Shown: positions 17,444 through 26,689 of the stretch, in pieces
Layout of the letters: the number at the start of each line of letters is the position of its first letter
Position numbering within the stretch: the first letter of the stretch is position 1
Assembly (NCBI GenBank): GCA_900102235.1
Contig: FMVL01000009.1
Span: 62,001-126,000 of the forward strand
DNA: 64,000 nt
Source: Lachnospiraceae bacterium XBB2008
Lineage (GTDB): Bacteria; Bacillota; Clostridia; Lachnospirales; Lachnospiraceae
Direction of reading: 5' to 3'
Translations under genes and position numbers: made by a program
Notes under the pieces: model-generated
What the model saw: only the letters and a program-made list of their open reading frames with translations
Database searches by the model: none
What the model was told of the DNA's origin: nothing

Positions 17444-18732
17444 AACACAGGGAACTGATAGTATACAGGAACATGGAACATGCGGATATCCTGAACGATA
17501 TCTGCGATCTGCTCGAAGTATATCACGGCGGTGAGGATATACCGTGCCTTACGGGCAAAGTTGCTGATGCTTTCGGGAGACTGATCGAGTATTGCAGGGA
17601 AAACGGATACAGGGGAGACTTATGGAGCGTGTATCTGACCAGCCTTCTCGTAAATGCGGAGAATTCCTATTCGTATTCCTGCGAAGCGGGAGGCACGGCA
17701 GAAGCGGATGATATCCTGCTTCACGACATGAAGATATTCGCCGGCCTTTTTAAACTTGACATAGATGGTCTGATCACGGAATCGGATCTTACGGGGCTTC
17801 GTATCATCAGGGATTATTCGGGCACGGACCTTCGCGCCACATACGATCCGTGGATCAGGGATCTGGTTCTGGAGCTTGCCGATGAGCTGAAAAATGCCGA
17901 AACCCCGGAGATCATGGCCGATAAGCTCGGTGCATTCTATATAAAGTACGGCGTGGGGGTGATCGGCCTTCACAGGGCTTTCCGGCTTGATACTGATGAC
18001 GGCCTTAAGATAGTCCCCATTCCGAGGATGTCTCATTTTACCCTGGACGATCTTATCGGATACGAATCCGCCAAACAGAAACTGACTGAGAACACGGAGG
18101 CGTTTCTGAACAAAAAGCCTGCCAACAACTGTCTGCTCTACGGAGATGCGGGCACCGGCAAGTCCAGCTGCATCAGGGCTCTGGCTACGGAGTACTACGA
18201 GCGTGGGCTTCGCATCATCCAGGTCTGCAGGGACCAGTACAGATATCTGATCCCTCTGATCAGCATGATCAGAAACCGCAACTACAGGTTCATAATATAT
18301 ATGGATGATCTGAGCTTCGAGGATTTTGAGACCGACTATAAGTATCTTAAAGCGATCATAGAGGGCGGCATCGAAGAACGTCCCGACAATATACTCATAT
18401 ATGCGACATCCAACAGAAGGCATCTGATCCGCGAGAGCGTATCCGACCGCGACGATCGTGACGAGGATATGCACAGATCCGACACCATGGCCGAGAAGAT
18501 CTCACTCAGTCAGCGTTTCGGCGTGAGCATCTATTTCGGATCCCCCATGAAAAAGGAATTCAATTCCATCGTCCTTGGCATCGCGAAGAAGAGCGGTCTG
18601 GATATGCCGGAGGATGAACTGCTTGCGGAAGCCAACAAGTGGGAACTCTCACACGGCGGCCTCTCCGGAAGGACTGCGAGACAGTTCATCGACCATCTGC
18701 TCGGAACCATGCCTGAAAGGAGTGCTCAGTGA
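17434..18732 (+). CDS. DUF815 family AAA-type ATPase
   Basis: A 432-residue protein. The N-terminal 200 residues are helical and unrecognised. The ATPase core has Walker A GDAGTGKS (237-244) within CLLYGDAGTGKSS, Walker B FIIYMDDLSFE, and a sensor-like YATSNRRHL, all typical of DUF815. A GLSGRTARQFIDHL segment ends the protein. The function of the family is unknown. It overlaps pheA by 10 bp and ppx/gppA by 4 bp, so it is translated with them. The linkage to the polyphosphate genes is notable but proves nothing about its substrate. Confidence 0.85.
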   Translation: MLLKHRELIVYRNMEHADILNDICDLLEVYHGGEDIPCLTGKVADAFGRLIEYCRENGYRGDLWSVYLTSLLVNAENSYSYSCEAGGTAEADDILLHDMKIFAGLFKLDIDGLITESDLTGLRIIRDYSGTDLRATYDPWIRDLVLELADELKNAETPEIMADKLGAFYIKYGVGVIGLHRAFRLDTDDGLKIVPIPRMSHFTLDDLIGYESAKQKLTENTEAFLNKKPANNCLLYGDAGTGKSSCIRALATEYYERGLRIIQVCRDQYRYLIPLISMIRNRNYRFIIYMDDLSFEDFETDYKYLKAIIEGGIEERPDNILIYATSNRRHLIRESVSDRDDRDEDMHRSDTMAEKISLSQRFGVSIYFGSPMKKEFNSIVLGIAKKSGLDMPEDELLAEANKWELSHGGLSGRTARQFIDHLLGTMPERSAQ

Positions 18733-20264
18733 AGACTTTTGCCGCGATCGATATAGGCTCATACGAACTCGAACTGAAACTCTTCGAGATGTCCGTAAAA
18801 AACGGTATCAGACAGATCGATTCCGTACGACATCAGATAGATCTGGGCACGGATACATACGTGACCGGAAAGATAAGCAACGCCAAGCTCGATGAAATGT
18901 GCCGTGTCCTTAAAGAATATAAGGACATCTGCGATGCGATGAAGGTGGACGATTACGCAGCATACTGTACATCGGCGGTCAGAGAGGCATCAAACTCCGC
19001 GATCATACTCGACCGCATCAGGTTAAGGAGCGGCCTCGACGCATCGATCTTAAGCAATTCCGAGCAGAGATTTCTTCATTACAAGGCTGTGGCTTACAGA
19101 GACAGTTCAGTCTTTGAAGACATGGTCAGGGAACCTACCGCCATACTCGACATAGGCGGAAGCTCCATACAGATGTCTCTGTTCGAGGACGGCCGTCTGA
19201 TCACTACCCAGAACATGATGCTGGGAGTCTTGAGGCTTGCGGAGCGCATGGCACATCTGAATGCAAGAACATCACAGTATGAGGAGGTGCTGTCCGAGAT
19301 CACGGATTCGCAGCTCAGCGTATTTAAGAAACTGTATCTGAAAGATTTTACGATAAAGAACCTGATCCTTGTCGATGACTATATATCCAAGGCTTATACG
19401 AGGATCCCCGAAGAGTATTCGTCAGGCGAACTTAACCCGGAAGCCGTGAATAACCTGCTCAGGATACTTCGTAAGCATACACTTTCCGAAGTGTCGAAGA
19501 TACTCGGGCTTTCCGAGGATGATGTGACATTATGTCATATTTCAACTATTTTGCTTAAAAGGATATGTGATATTTCCGACATTAAGAAGATCTGGATCCC
19601 CGGAGTGACTCTCGGAGACGGCATGGCCTATGACTATGCCGAGGCGCACAAATTCGTTCCTTCGGGACATGATTTTGAGGCAGATATCATTAGCTCCGCC
19701 AGGACTCTCGCGAAGAGATACATGGGCTCCAAAAAGAGGGGCGAGACCCTGGAGAACATAGCACTGGGCATATATGATGCGATGAAGAAGATCCACGGCA
19801 TGGGTAAACGTGAACGGCTGATGCTTCGCATCACGACCATACTCCATGACTGCGGCAAGTACATCAGCATGGCCAACCTCGGAGAGTGTTCCTATAACAT
19901 AATCATGTATTCCGAGATCATAGGCTTATCCCATATGGAACGGGAGATCGTGGCCAATGTCGTTAAATACAATCATCTGGAATATTCATATAATGAAGTG
20001 CTTTCGAGCACTCTCGATCTGGACCGGGATTCCTGTCTGACCATCGCCAAACTGATAGCGATCTTAAGGCTCGCGAACGGTCTTGACAGATCCCATAAGC
20101 AGAAATTCAAGGATGTGAAGATCGCTCTGAAGGACGATGAACTCGTATTTACGGTGAGCACCTCAGTCGATATCACTCTTGAACGCGGACTGTTCAACAA
20201 TCGTGCGGAATTCTTTGATGAAGTGTTCAGCGTACATCCGGTGATCCGCCAGAAGACTATGTAG
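18729..20264 (+). CDS. Ppx/GppA family phosphatase with HD domain
   Basis: A 511-residue exopolyphosphatase / pppGpp phosphatase family protein. The ASKHA ATPase fold begins with AAIDIGSYELELKLF; the second phosphate loop is LDIGGSSIQMSLF, with TSAVREASN between them. The C-terminal half carries an HD domain, with TTILHDCGKYIS near residue 380, as in E. coli Ppx. It should split polyphosphate or convert pppGpp to ppGpp; which one cannot be told from sequence. It starts with GTG overlapping the DUF815 stop, and ppk follows 34 bp later, favouring polyphosphate as a substrate (inference). Confidence 0.9.
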   Translation: MKTFAAIDIGSYELELKLFEMSVKNGIRQIDSVRHQIDLGTDTYVTGKISNAKLDEMCRVLKEYKDICDAMKVDDYAAYCTSAVREASNSAIILDRIRLRSGLDASILSNSEQRFLHYKAVAYRDSSVFEDMVREPTAILDIGGSSIQMSLFEDGRLITTQNMMLGVLRLAERMAHLNARTSQYEEVLSEITDSQLSVFKKLYLKDFTIKNLILVDDYISKAYTRIPEEYSSGELNPEAVNNLLRILRKHTLSEVSKILGLSEDDVTLCHISTILLKRICDISDIKKIWIPGVTLGDGMAYDYAEAHKFVPSGHDFEADIISSARTLAKRYMGSKKRGETLENIALGIYDAMKKIHGMGKRERLMLRITTILHDCGKYISMANLGECSYNIIMYSEIIGLSHMEREIVANVVKYNHLEYSYNEVLSSTLDLDRDSCLTIAKLIAILRLANGLDRSHKQKFKDVKIALKDDELVFTVSTSVDITLERGLFNNRAEFFDEVFSVHPVIRQKTM

Positions 20265-20298
20265 ACCCGGTTTGTCAGTGTACCGATAAGGAGACTCC

Positions 20299-22473
20299 AT
20301 GGCAGCATCAAAAGACAAGTCTAAATCAAAAAAAGTGACCGACTACTCCAACCCCTCTCTGTATATCAACAGAGAACTGAGCTGGCTTGAGTTTGACGAG
20401 CGCATACTTGAGGAAGCCAGGGACAAGACCAATCCCCTGATGGAACGCGCCAAATTCCTGGGGATCACGATGTCCAATCTGGATGAGTTTTTCATGGTGC
20501 GCGTCGCATCCCTCAAGGACATGGTGGAAGCCGGCTACCGCAAGAAGGACATATCCGGAATGACTGCCGAAGAGCAGTTAAAGGCGGTCTGCAAGGCATC
20601 TCAGATACTCGAGCAGGCGGCATACAATACTTTTAACCACATGCTCGTGGGAGCGTTCAAAAAAGCAGGCATCGAACTGATCGCGCGTCATCAGGAATTA
20701 AACGATGATGAGTGCGATTTCGTTGACAGGTATTTTGAGGAAAATGTCTATCCGGTCCTTACGCCCATGGCGGTGGATTCATCCAGACCTTTTCCGCTCA
20801 TAGGCAATAAGACGCTGAACATCGCCGCGATCCTCAGCGTCGATGAAGGCGGACTTCTGGGTAATGCTTCCGCAAAAGGAGATATGTTCGCGACCGTTCA
20901 GGTGCCTTCGGGTCTTCCGAGACTGATCGAGCTGCCTTCGAACGATACCAGGAGATTCATCTATCTGGAGCAGATAATCTTACGTAACATACATAAGGTG
21001 TTCATGAACTACGAGATAGTCGGTACGGCGACGTACCGTGTGATCAGGAGCGCCGACTTCACTATAGACGAGGACGAGTCAGGAGACCTTTTGCAGGAGA
21101 TCGAGAAACAGCTTAAAGAGCGGCGCCGCGGTCATGCGATCAGTCTGGAGATAGACAAGGGCGCCGACAGACGGCTTCTGATGAAACTCCGGGGCGAACT
21201 GGATCTGGTTGATGACGACATATATACGGTAGACGGTCCGCTGGATCTGACTTTCCTCATGAAAATGTACGGATTTGAAGGCTTTAACGACCTTAAGGAG
21301 CGCGCATATGCTCCACCCCAGCCCGTACCTGCTTTTGACTGCGACAAGGATATATTCGAAGTGATCAGAGAGGGCGATGTTCTGATGCACCATCCCTACG
21401 AGAGCTTCTCTCCGGTAGTCGATTTCATATCCAAAGCGGCATCCGATCCAGATGTCCTGGCGATCAAGCAGACGCTCTACCGCGTGAGCGGTAATTCACC
21501 GATCATCAAGGCACTGGCCCGCGCTGCGGAAAACGGCAAACAGGTCACGGTGCTCGTGGAACTCAAAGCCCGTTTTGATGAGGAAAACAATATCGTTTGG
21601 GCGAGGATGCTTGAAAATGCGGGAGCCCATGTAATATACGGACTTGTCGGACTCAAGACCCATTCCAAGATCACCCTCGTGGTCAGACGTGAAGAGGACG
21701 GCATCCGCAGATACGTTCATCTGAGCACAGGAAATTATAACGATTCCACCGCCAAACTCTATACCGATCTCGGACTCTTTACCTGCTCCGAACTGATAGG
21801 TGAGGATGCGACCGCGGTCTTCAATATGTTAAGCGGCTATTCCGAGCCCAGAGGTTGGAACAAACTTTCCGTGGCACCGCTCTGGCTTAAGGACCGTTTC
21901 CTATACCTGATAGACCGCGAGACCGACAACGCTATGGCCGGACGGGAGGCCAGGATCGTAGCCAAGATGAACGCCCTGTGCGATCCCGACATCATAGCCG
22001 CCCTTTATGCCGCATCGGCAGCAGGCGTGAAGATAGAACTGATAGTCAGAGGCATATGCTCGCTCAAGGTCGGTATCCCCGGCGTGAGTGAGAACATATC
22101 CGTAAGATCCATAGTCGGCAACTACCTCGAGCATGCAAGGATATTCTATTTCCACAATGACGGAAAAGACGAATACTACCTGGCCAGCTCCGACTGGATG
22201 CCCAGGAATCTCGAGAGAAGAGTGGAGATCCTTTTCCCGGTGGAGAAACCGGAACTGAAGGAAAAACTCGCCCATATCCTGGATACACAGCTCAAGGACA
22301 CTCTCAAGGCGCACGAGATGCTTCCCGACGGAAACTACCGCCGCATCGACCTGCGCGGCAAGGAAAAGATATGTTCGCAGCTCGTGTTCAGCCATGAAGC
22401 GCTTACCGAGAACGAAAGACGCAAGAAAGAAGCGGCTCCCGGACGCGTGTTCATACCCGAGACAAGACACTGA
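20299..22473 (+). CDS. ppk: Polyphosphate kinase 1
   Basis: A 724-residue PPK1, normal length, which reversibly transfers the ATP gamma-phosphate to polyphosphate. The N-terminal domain has INRELSWLEFDERIL. The phospholipase-D-like core has the autophosphorylated histidine H474 in RYVHLSTGNYN, and HARIFYFHNDG holds the second conserved histidine. ASSDWMPRNLERRVE ends the catalytic part. A basic serine-lysine N-terminus precedes the first domain. Start at ATG after AAGGAG. Together with the preceding Ppx/GppA gene it forms a synthesis/degradation pair for polyphosphate. Confidence 0.97.
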   Translation: MAASKDKSKSKKVTDYSNPSLYINRELSWLEFDERILEEARDKTNPLMERAKFLGITMSNLDEFFMVRVASLKDMVEAGYRKKDISGMTAEEQLKAVCKASQILEQAAYNTFNHMLVGAFKKAGIELIARHQELNDDECDFVDRYFEENVYPVLTPMAVDSSRPFPLIGNKTLNIAAILSVDEGGLLGNASAKGDMFATVQVPSGLPRLIELPSNDTRRFIYLEQIILRNIHKVFMNYEIVGTATYRVIRSADFTIDEDESGDLLQEIEKQLKERRRGHAISLEIDKGADRRLLMKLRGELDLVDDDIYTVDGPLDLTFLMKMYGFEGFNDLKERAYAPPQPVPAFDCDKDIFEVIREGDVLMHHPYESFSPVVDFISKAASDPDVLAIKQTLYRVSGNSPIIKALARAAENGKQVTVLVELKARFDEENNIVWARMLENAGAHVIYGLVGLKTHSKITLVVRREEDGIRRYVHLSTGNYNDSTAKLYTDLGLFTCSELIGEDATAVFNMLSGYSEPRGWNKLSVAPLWLKDRFLYLIDRETDNAMAGREARIVAKMNALCDPDIIAALYAASAAGVKIELIVRGICSLKVGIPGVSENISVRSIVGNYLEHARIFYFHNDGKDEYYLASSDWMPRNLERRVEILFPVEKPELKEKLAHILDTQLKDTLKAHEMLPDGNYRRIDLRGKEKICSQLVFSHEALTENERRKKEAAPGRVFIPETRH

Positions 22474-22479
22474 CACTAA

Positions 22480-22512
22480 GTTATGTAAACTATGGTTCCG
22501 GATTATGTAAAC
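22480..22512 (-). repeat. Paired GTTTACATAA element between ppk and maf
   Basis: On the minus strand two copies of GTTTACATAA stand 22 bp apart, separated by a spacer beginning TCCGG. The 33 bp unit aligns with the 34 bp unit at 58295-58328, which has the same half-sites and the same TCCGG at the start of its spacer. It fills most of the gap before maf, whose start codon lacks a clear ribosome site. Confidence 0.65.
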
Positions 22513-22522
22513 CAGAATAGCG

Positions 22523-23125
22523 ATGAAGATATATCTTGCAAGCGCCTCGCCCAGAAGGCGCGAGATAATGGAAAAGATAGGCATAGATGCCGAGATATGC
22601 GTGTCCGGTGCCGATGAAGACGTGGACGTCACCGATCCTGCCGAACTCGTCGAACAGCTTTCGGCCAGAAAGGCCGTGAGCGTGGCCGATGAGATCGACT
22701 CAGGAGAGGGAGCCGGAAGTATGGAAGCATACTGTGTGATCGGAGCCGATACCGTGGTGAGCATAGACGGCCGCATCCTCGGGAAACCCGCGGACGAAGC
22801 CGATGCCCGCAGGATGCTTAAGACACTTTCCGGCCGCACCCACCAGGTATTCACAGGGGTGACTCTCGTTATAACCCCCGGAAAAGCCGCGGGCTGCGAT
22901 ATCATCAGTTTTCATGAGAAGACCGATGTGGAATTCTGTGAGATGAGCGATGAGGAGATCGATGCCTATATCGCGACGGGGGATCCGATGGATAAGGCAG
23001 GAGCTTACGGTATCCAGTCCTATGCGGCACCTTTCGTCAGCGAAATGCATGGGGACTACTACAATGTTATGGGACTTCCTGCCTGCAGGCTGTACCATGA
23101 AATGAAGAAAAACGGTGTGATCTGA
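22523..23125 (+). CDS. maf: Maf family nucleotide pyrophosphatase
   Basis: A 200-residue Maf/YhdE-type protein that hydrolyses non-canonical or modified nucleoside triphosphates and has been linked to septum control. The N-terminal LASASPRRREIM (4-15) is the family signature. VIGADTVVSIDGRILGKP supplies the catalytic aspartate, and GRTHQVFTGV the conserved basic loop. DKAGAYGIQ completes the pocket. It has about 15 additional residues in the loop near residue 65 compared with short Maf proteins. No Shine-Dalgarno sequence is obvious upstream; the paired repeat occupies that position. Confidence 0.93.
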   Translation: MKIYLASASPRRREIMEKIGIDAEICVSGADEDVDVTDPAELVEQLSARKAVSVADEIDSGEGAGSMEAYCVIGADTVVSIDGRILGKPADEADARRMLKTLSGRTHQVFTGVTLVITPGKAAGCDIISFHEKTDVEFCEMSDEEIDAYIATGDPMDKAGAYGIQSYAAPFVSEMHGDYYNVMGLPACRLYHEMKKNGVI

Positions 23126-23156
23126 TATATGGGGTTTTTGAAAGGGAGGAGAAGGT

Positions 23157-23414
23157 ATGTATGATGATGTGATCCTGAACGCTTTTCTGGATAAGCAGCT
23201 GGAACTGTATCCGGAGAGTGTGGCTGATACGCCGGATGAGGCCAGAGAGTTCCTGGAGGATACCATGGCTGCGGTAGCCGAATCAAAGGCTGAAGTCTGG
23301 GAGTATCTTGAGGAAGTAGGCGTGGATACCGAAGGCCTGAGCGAGGATGAAGTCCTTGAAATGCCCGAGGTGATGGAAGTCGGGGACGGCAGATATCTGA
23401 TACTGGAGATCTGA
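23157..23414 (+). CDS. Small acidic protein of unknown function
   Basis: An 85-residue, strongly acidic protein with no signal or membrane segment; it reads as mostly helical. A good GGAGGA ribosome site 6-10 nt upstream and a position between maf and rpsT support it as a real gene. I do not recognise the family. The negative charge would suit an adaptor or a nucleic-acid-mimic role, but that is speculation. Confidence 0.65.
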   Translation: MYDDVILNAFLDKQLELYPESVADTPDEAREFLEDTMAAVAESKAEVWEYLEEVGVDTEGLSEDEVLEMPEVMEVGDGRYLILEI

Positions 23415-23446
23415 TCAGATTCATGGGATTTTTGCATAAAATTCTC

Positions 23447-23475
23447 TTGACATGAACGGCATCCTTTAATACAAT
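23447..23475 (+). promoter_or_regulatory. Sigma-A promoter of rpsT
   Basis: A perfect TTGACA -35 box, a 17 bp spacer and a TACAAT -10 box lie 48 bp before the rpsT start. It is one of the strongest promoter matches in the window, as expected for a ribosomal protein gene. Confidence 0.88.
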
Positions 23476-23522
23476 AGATTCCGCATGTTTCAGCTTTTTT
23501 TATTTTCAGAGGAGGAATAATC

Positions 23523-23783
23523 GTGGCTAATATCAAATCTGCTAAGAAGCGTATTCTTGTGACAGAGACCAAGACAGAGCGCAACAAGGCTATCAGATCC
23601 GGCGTTAAGACTGCCATCAAGAAGGTGGAATCAGCCGTAGAGTCAGGTGATAAGGCTGCAGCTGCAGAAGCACTTACCGCTGCAACAGCTGCTATTGATA
23701 AAGCTTGTACAAAGGGCGTTTACCACAAGAATAATGCATCCCGTAAGGTTTCAAGACTTGCCGGTGCAGTAGCTCATATGTAA
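23523..23783 (+). CDS. rpsT: 30S ribosomal protein S20
   Basis: An 86-residue S20, which binds 16S rRNA early in small-subunit assembly. ANIKSAKKRI at the N-terminus, NKAIRSGVKTAIKKVE in the middle and GVYHKNNASRKVSRL at the end are diagnostic. It starts with GTG after AGAGGAGGAATAATC; a weak start codon on rpsT is also known elsewhere and fits feedback control of S20. Own promoter and own strong terminator. Confidence 0.97.
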   Translation: MANIKSAKKRILVTETKTERNKAIRSGVKTAIKKVESAVESGDKAAAAEALTAATAAIDKACTKGVYHKNNASRKVSRLAGAVAHM

Positions 23784-23796
23784 TAGAAAAAATTAA

Positions 23797-23829
23797 GCCT
23801 CCGGAGTGAGCACTCCGGAGGCTTTTTTG
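23797..23829. terminator. Bidirectional terminator between rpsT and the CarD-like gene
   Basis: A 10-12 bp GC-rich stem (23797-23808 with 23811-23822; the effective loop is about 6 nt) is followed by TTTTTT on the plus strand and by a T-rich run on the minus strand. It can therefore end transcription from both converging genes. Confidence 0.93.
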
Positions 23830-23839
23830 TTACAAAGAA

Positions 23840-24355
23840 CTACACATGTAAAGCCCTGCCGCGTATGCAACTGGTGATATAGTCACAGATCTCGGACTTG
23901 TCTTTGCCGAGCGCGAATGCAATCTCCGCGTACAGGAGATCCTCCGCCTGTTTGAAATATCTTTCGTCAACGGCGGTGTTTTTTTTGCCCTGATCTTCAC
24001 GGAGTTTTTTGCGTGAATAGATCGTCTTGATTATGCTGATCAGTGCCTCCGGAGAGCCGCTTCTTACGGCATCCTTATAGCACTGCTCGCGCAGCTTGTC
24101 GTTTTCTACCCATGCTTCTTTAATCTCGGGGATGGCGTTGATCACATCCTCGGCCTGGCCTTTGGTCATGGCCGCACGGATATTGTTCGGGCCGGCGTCA
24201 ACGGAAACATACAGCGTTGATCCCCGGCCATCCAGGGGGGTCATCACATAGTATAACTTCTCTTTATCAATTCCGGCCATATCAAGGTGTGTTATGTCAT
24301 CTATATGGCATACGCCCTTGCTTGTTTTCATTACGTAATCACCTATCTCAAACAC
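23840..24355 (-). CDS. CarD-like transcriptional regulator
   Basis: A 171-residue protein with an N-terminal CarD/CdnL/TRCF RNA-polymerase-interacting domain (about 1-60: FEIGDYVMKTSKGVCHIDDI) followed by a helical C-terminal domain (about 75-165). CarD proteins bind the RNA polymerase beta subunit and stabilise open promoter complexes, often at rRNA promoters. The start is GTG (24355) with GGAGAGG just upstream. It has its own promoter. Being next to the S20 gene fits a growth-rate role (inference). Confidence 0.85.
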   Translation of the reverse strand: MFEIGDYVMKTSKGVCHIDDITHLDMAGIDKEKLYYVMTPLDGRGSTLYVSVDAGPNNIRAAMTKGQAEDVINAIPEIKEAWVENDKLREQCYKDAVRSGSPEALISIIKTIYSRKKLREDQGKKNTAVDERYFKQAEDLLYAEIAFALGKDKSEICDYITSCIRGRALHV

Positions 24356-24385
24356 TGTACCTCTCCTTTCTGCAGATATAGACCT

Positions 24386-24415
24386 ATTGTATCACAAATC
24401 GTCTGACAATTTCAA
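24386..24415 (-). promoter_or_regulatory. Promoter of the CarD-like gene
   Basis: On the minus strand: TTGAAA, an 18 bp spacer, then TACAAT preceded by TGA, an extended -10 element. It lies about 30 bp before the GTG start. The rest of the 179 bp between the divergent genes is AT-rich. Confidence 0.65.
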
Positions 24416-24534
24416 AAGAAATTTTTTATGTTAATTGCTCCGAATATATGTAATTTATATATTTTTTTCACAACATGTGGTATTATTTTATAGTGTATGC
24501 TCGCCCAAATTGTATGCGTCGACGGAAGAAGAAA

Positions 24535-25725
24535 ATGACAGGATCAAGGCTGAAAAAAATATGCATATCGGTTGCTGTCGCGGTGCTCGCTCTGGTAATG
24601 CTTACAGCATGCTCCGGCGCCAACCTTACCGAAAACGATCCTGCGCAGGAAAACATGTTTTCGGGCGATCCAAACATCTCCAGGCAGACCAAAGCCGTTA
24701 TCCGCGTCGGACTGTTTCGGGGAGAGGATTATTATTACTGGAATGACGAACTAAAGTCCATGGGAGCCGAACTTCTTCACAACAGGCTCATAACCAGCTA
24801 TCAGGCCAGGAATTACGAGAGCATGGAGGATACATGGGCCGCTCTGGTCTCATCGGTGGGGTTGTCCAACCGGGGACGTCTGGAGTTCGTCGAAGATGCC
24901 TTCTATACTCTGGACCGGATGAACGAAGATGAGATAGGGCAGATGCTGGACAGAGATGATCTGGATCTGATGCTCACTTTCGGAACGGCATCGGGAAGGA
25001 TAATGACCGGCAATGCGGATCGCATTCCGTATGATTTCATGGTCTTCGGCGCGACCAATACCGTTAACACCGGAATAGTCAAGTCCGAGACGGAAAGGTA
25101 CTCCGATAATGCTTTTGCACAGGTGGATACCGAAGAGACCAGACGCACGATGCAGTCGGCATACGACCTGTTCCATTTCCGGAATGTCGGAGTGGTATAC
25201 GAAGACAATGAAGATGCATATGTGTATTCCGGAATAGATGTCCTTGATGAAATGGCCGAAACCTACGGATTTACGGTACACAGGGTGTTTGTGGACGAAT
25301 CGGAGGGGCCTGAGGACGATGAACGGTTTTACAGCGAACTTGAGGCCGCGTATGCCTCGCTTTTGCCCAAGATAGATACACTGATCATCACCACTTCCAC
25401 CATAGAGGATGATAAGATCCCCGAGCTGCTTGAGGATATCATAGATGCCGGGATCATCACCATTTCCCAGGAATCGGAGGAGGAATGCAGAATGGGCGCC
25501 CTCATGTTCATGATGGTTGCTTCGGCTGATGAGGACGGGATGTTCATGGCTAAGACTATCGGTGATTACTGTCAGGGCACACCGATCTCGGAACTGCCGA
25601 TGGTGTATGTCTCGCAGCCGAAACTGTATCTGAACTATGAGACCATCAAGCGCACCGGGGTCAGGATCCCCATGAGGGCATACATGATAGCCGATACGAT
25701 CTACACAGAGGAGGATATGCGGTGA
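24535..25725 (+). CDS. Solute-binding lipoprotein, ABC_sub_bind-like
   Basis: About 396 residues. The N-terminus has a basic stretch, a hydrophobic helix and the lipobox LTAC, so it is predicted to be a lipid-anchored surface protein. The body resembles the two-lobed periplasmic-binding fold of the ABC_sub_bind (TrpX-like) group: a DLDLMLTFGTASGR motif, a conserved domain-crossing FGATN, and a second lobe with FHFRNVGVVYEDNE and DTLIITTST. The start at 24535 has GGAAGA upstream; earlier in-frame ATGs (24475, 24514) would add an odd basic extension. No ABC permease or ATPase gene is next to it; it overlaps a membrane protein gene by 4 bp. The ligand is unknown. Confidence 0.78.
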   Translation: MTGSRLKKICISVAVAVLALVMLTACSGANLTENDPAQENMFSGDPNISRQTKAVIRVGLFRGEDYYYWNDELKSMGAELLHNRLITSYQARNYESMEDTWAALVSSVGLSNRGRLEFVEDAFYTLDRMNEDEIGQMLDRDDLDLMLTFGTASGRIMTGNADRIPYDFMVFGATNTVNTGIVKSETERYSDNAFAQVDTEETRRTMQSAYDLFHFRNVGVVYEDNEDAYVYSGIDVLDEMAETYGFTVHRVFVDESEGPEDDERFYSELEAAYASLLPKIDTLIITTSTIEDDKIPELLEDIIDAGIITISQESEEECRMGALMFMMVASADEDGMFMAKTIGDYCQGTPISELPMVYVSQPKLYLNYETIKRTGVRIPMRAYMIADTIYTEEDMR

Positions 25726-26684
25726 AGATAAGGTCCTCCAGGATAATATACGCGATATTCATGGTCGTCTTCGTGATGACGGTCACGGCTCTCGGACGGT
25801 ATATCGGAACATCGCTCTATCAGAAGAACGTGCGCGATGCCGCTCAGGAACTCGTTGACGTGGAAGTGACGGGGTTCATCGAAACCATCCGGTACGGACT
25901 TGAACTCGGCAAGGATATGAGAAGCTTTTACGGGCTGGATGATACCTTAAAGGCGGAGATCCGCAAGCACGATAATGTTACGGACATTTATATCCTCGAT
26001 TCCGGATACAATACGCTGTATCGTACTTCGAATGACCAGATGCCCGAGGAGATCAAGTCGGTCGATTACGGGATCATTGAAAAAGGAAATGTTTTCTACA
26101 GCTCACACAGGATAAACGATGAATATTCGCTCGTGACCGTTTCGAATACATCGCTCATCAAGGATATACGCGGTGATTCTGTCTCCGATATCACGAGGAT
26201 CGCGATCTTCGGGTGCCCCATAGTCATCCTTATCATGCTGATCCTGATGTTCACCATTAAGGACGAGCACAAAAACTGGATCGCCATTCTGATCGTCTTG
26301 GGAATATGGATCTTCGGGCTCAGCGTATGCAGCTGTGTGATCAACTACAACAACTACTCCAGGAACGCCGAACGGGTCGAGAAGACAGTTGCGGACCTGT
26401 TCAAGGACGATATCGCATATCTTAACGAAAAAGGCGTGGATATGCAGTATGTCGGTGAGATCGAGGAATATCTCCAAGCATATACGGATCATATCCAGGG
26501 TGTGGAGCAGATCGTAGTAGGCAGAGGCGGAGAGCTTCAGTTAGTTTACTCACCTGCCGCCAAGAGTGGCGTGGTATTCAAATACATCTTGCAGATGCTG
26601 TTGATGGTCGCATTCATGCTCATAGTCCTGTGGGAGATGCGAATATTCATGACAGAGAATAAAAACAAACGCAGAAGGGTTTAA
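25722..26684 (+). CDS. Four-helix membrane protein with extracellular sensor-like domain
   Basis: A 320-residue protein with predicted membrane helices at about 8-30, 158-178, 186-208 and 286-306. Residues 31-157 form an outside domain with the look of a Cache/PAS-like sensor ([32 protein letters not shown]). A second outside loop spans about 209-285. The cytoplasmic tail is only about 14 basic residues, with no kinase, GGDEF, HAMP or phosphatase domain. The start is GTG, overlapping the lipoprotein gene stop. The pair looks like a binding protein with its membrane receptor lacking an output domain. No function is recognised. Confidence 0.65.
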   Translation: MKIRSSRIIYAIFMVVFVMTVTALGRYIGTSLYQKNVRDAAQELVDVEVTGFIETIRYGLELGKDMRSFYGLDDTLKAEIRKHDNVTDIYILDSGYNTLYRTSNDQMPEEIKSVDYGIIEKGNVFYSSHRINDEYSLVTVSNTSLIKDIRGDSVSDITRIAIFGCPIVILIMLILMFTIKDEHKNWIAILIVLGIWIFGLSVCSCVINYNNYSRNAERVEKTVADLFKDDIAYLNEKGVDMQYVGEIEEYLQAYTDHIQGVEQIVVGRGGELQLVYSPAAKSGVVFKYILQMLLMVAFMLIVLWEMRIFMTENKNKRRRV

Positions 26685-26689
26685 CGCAC

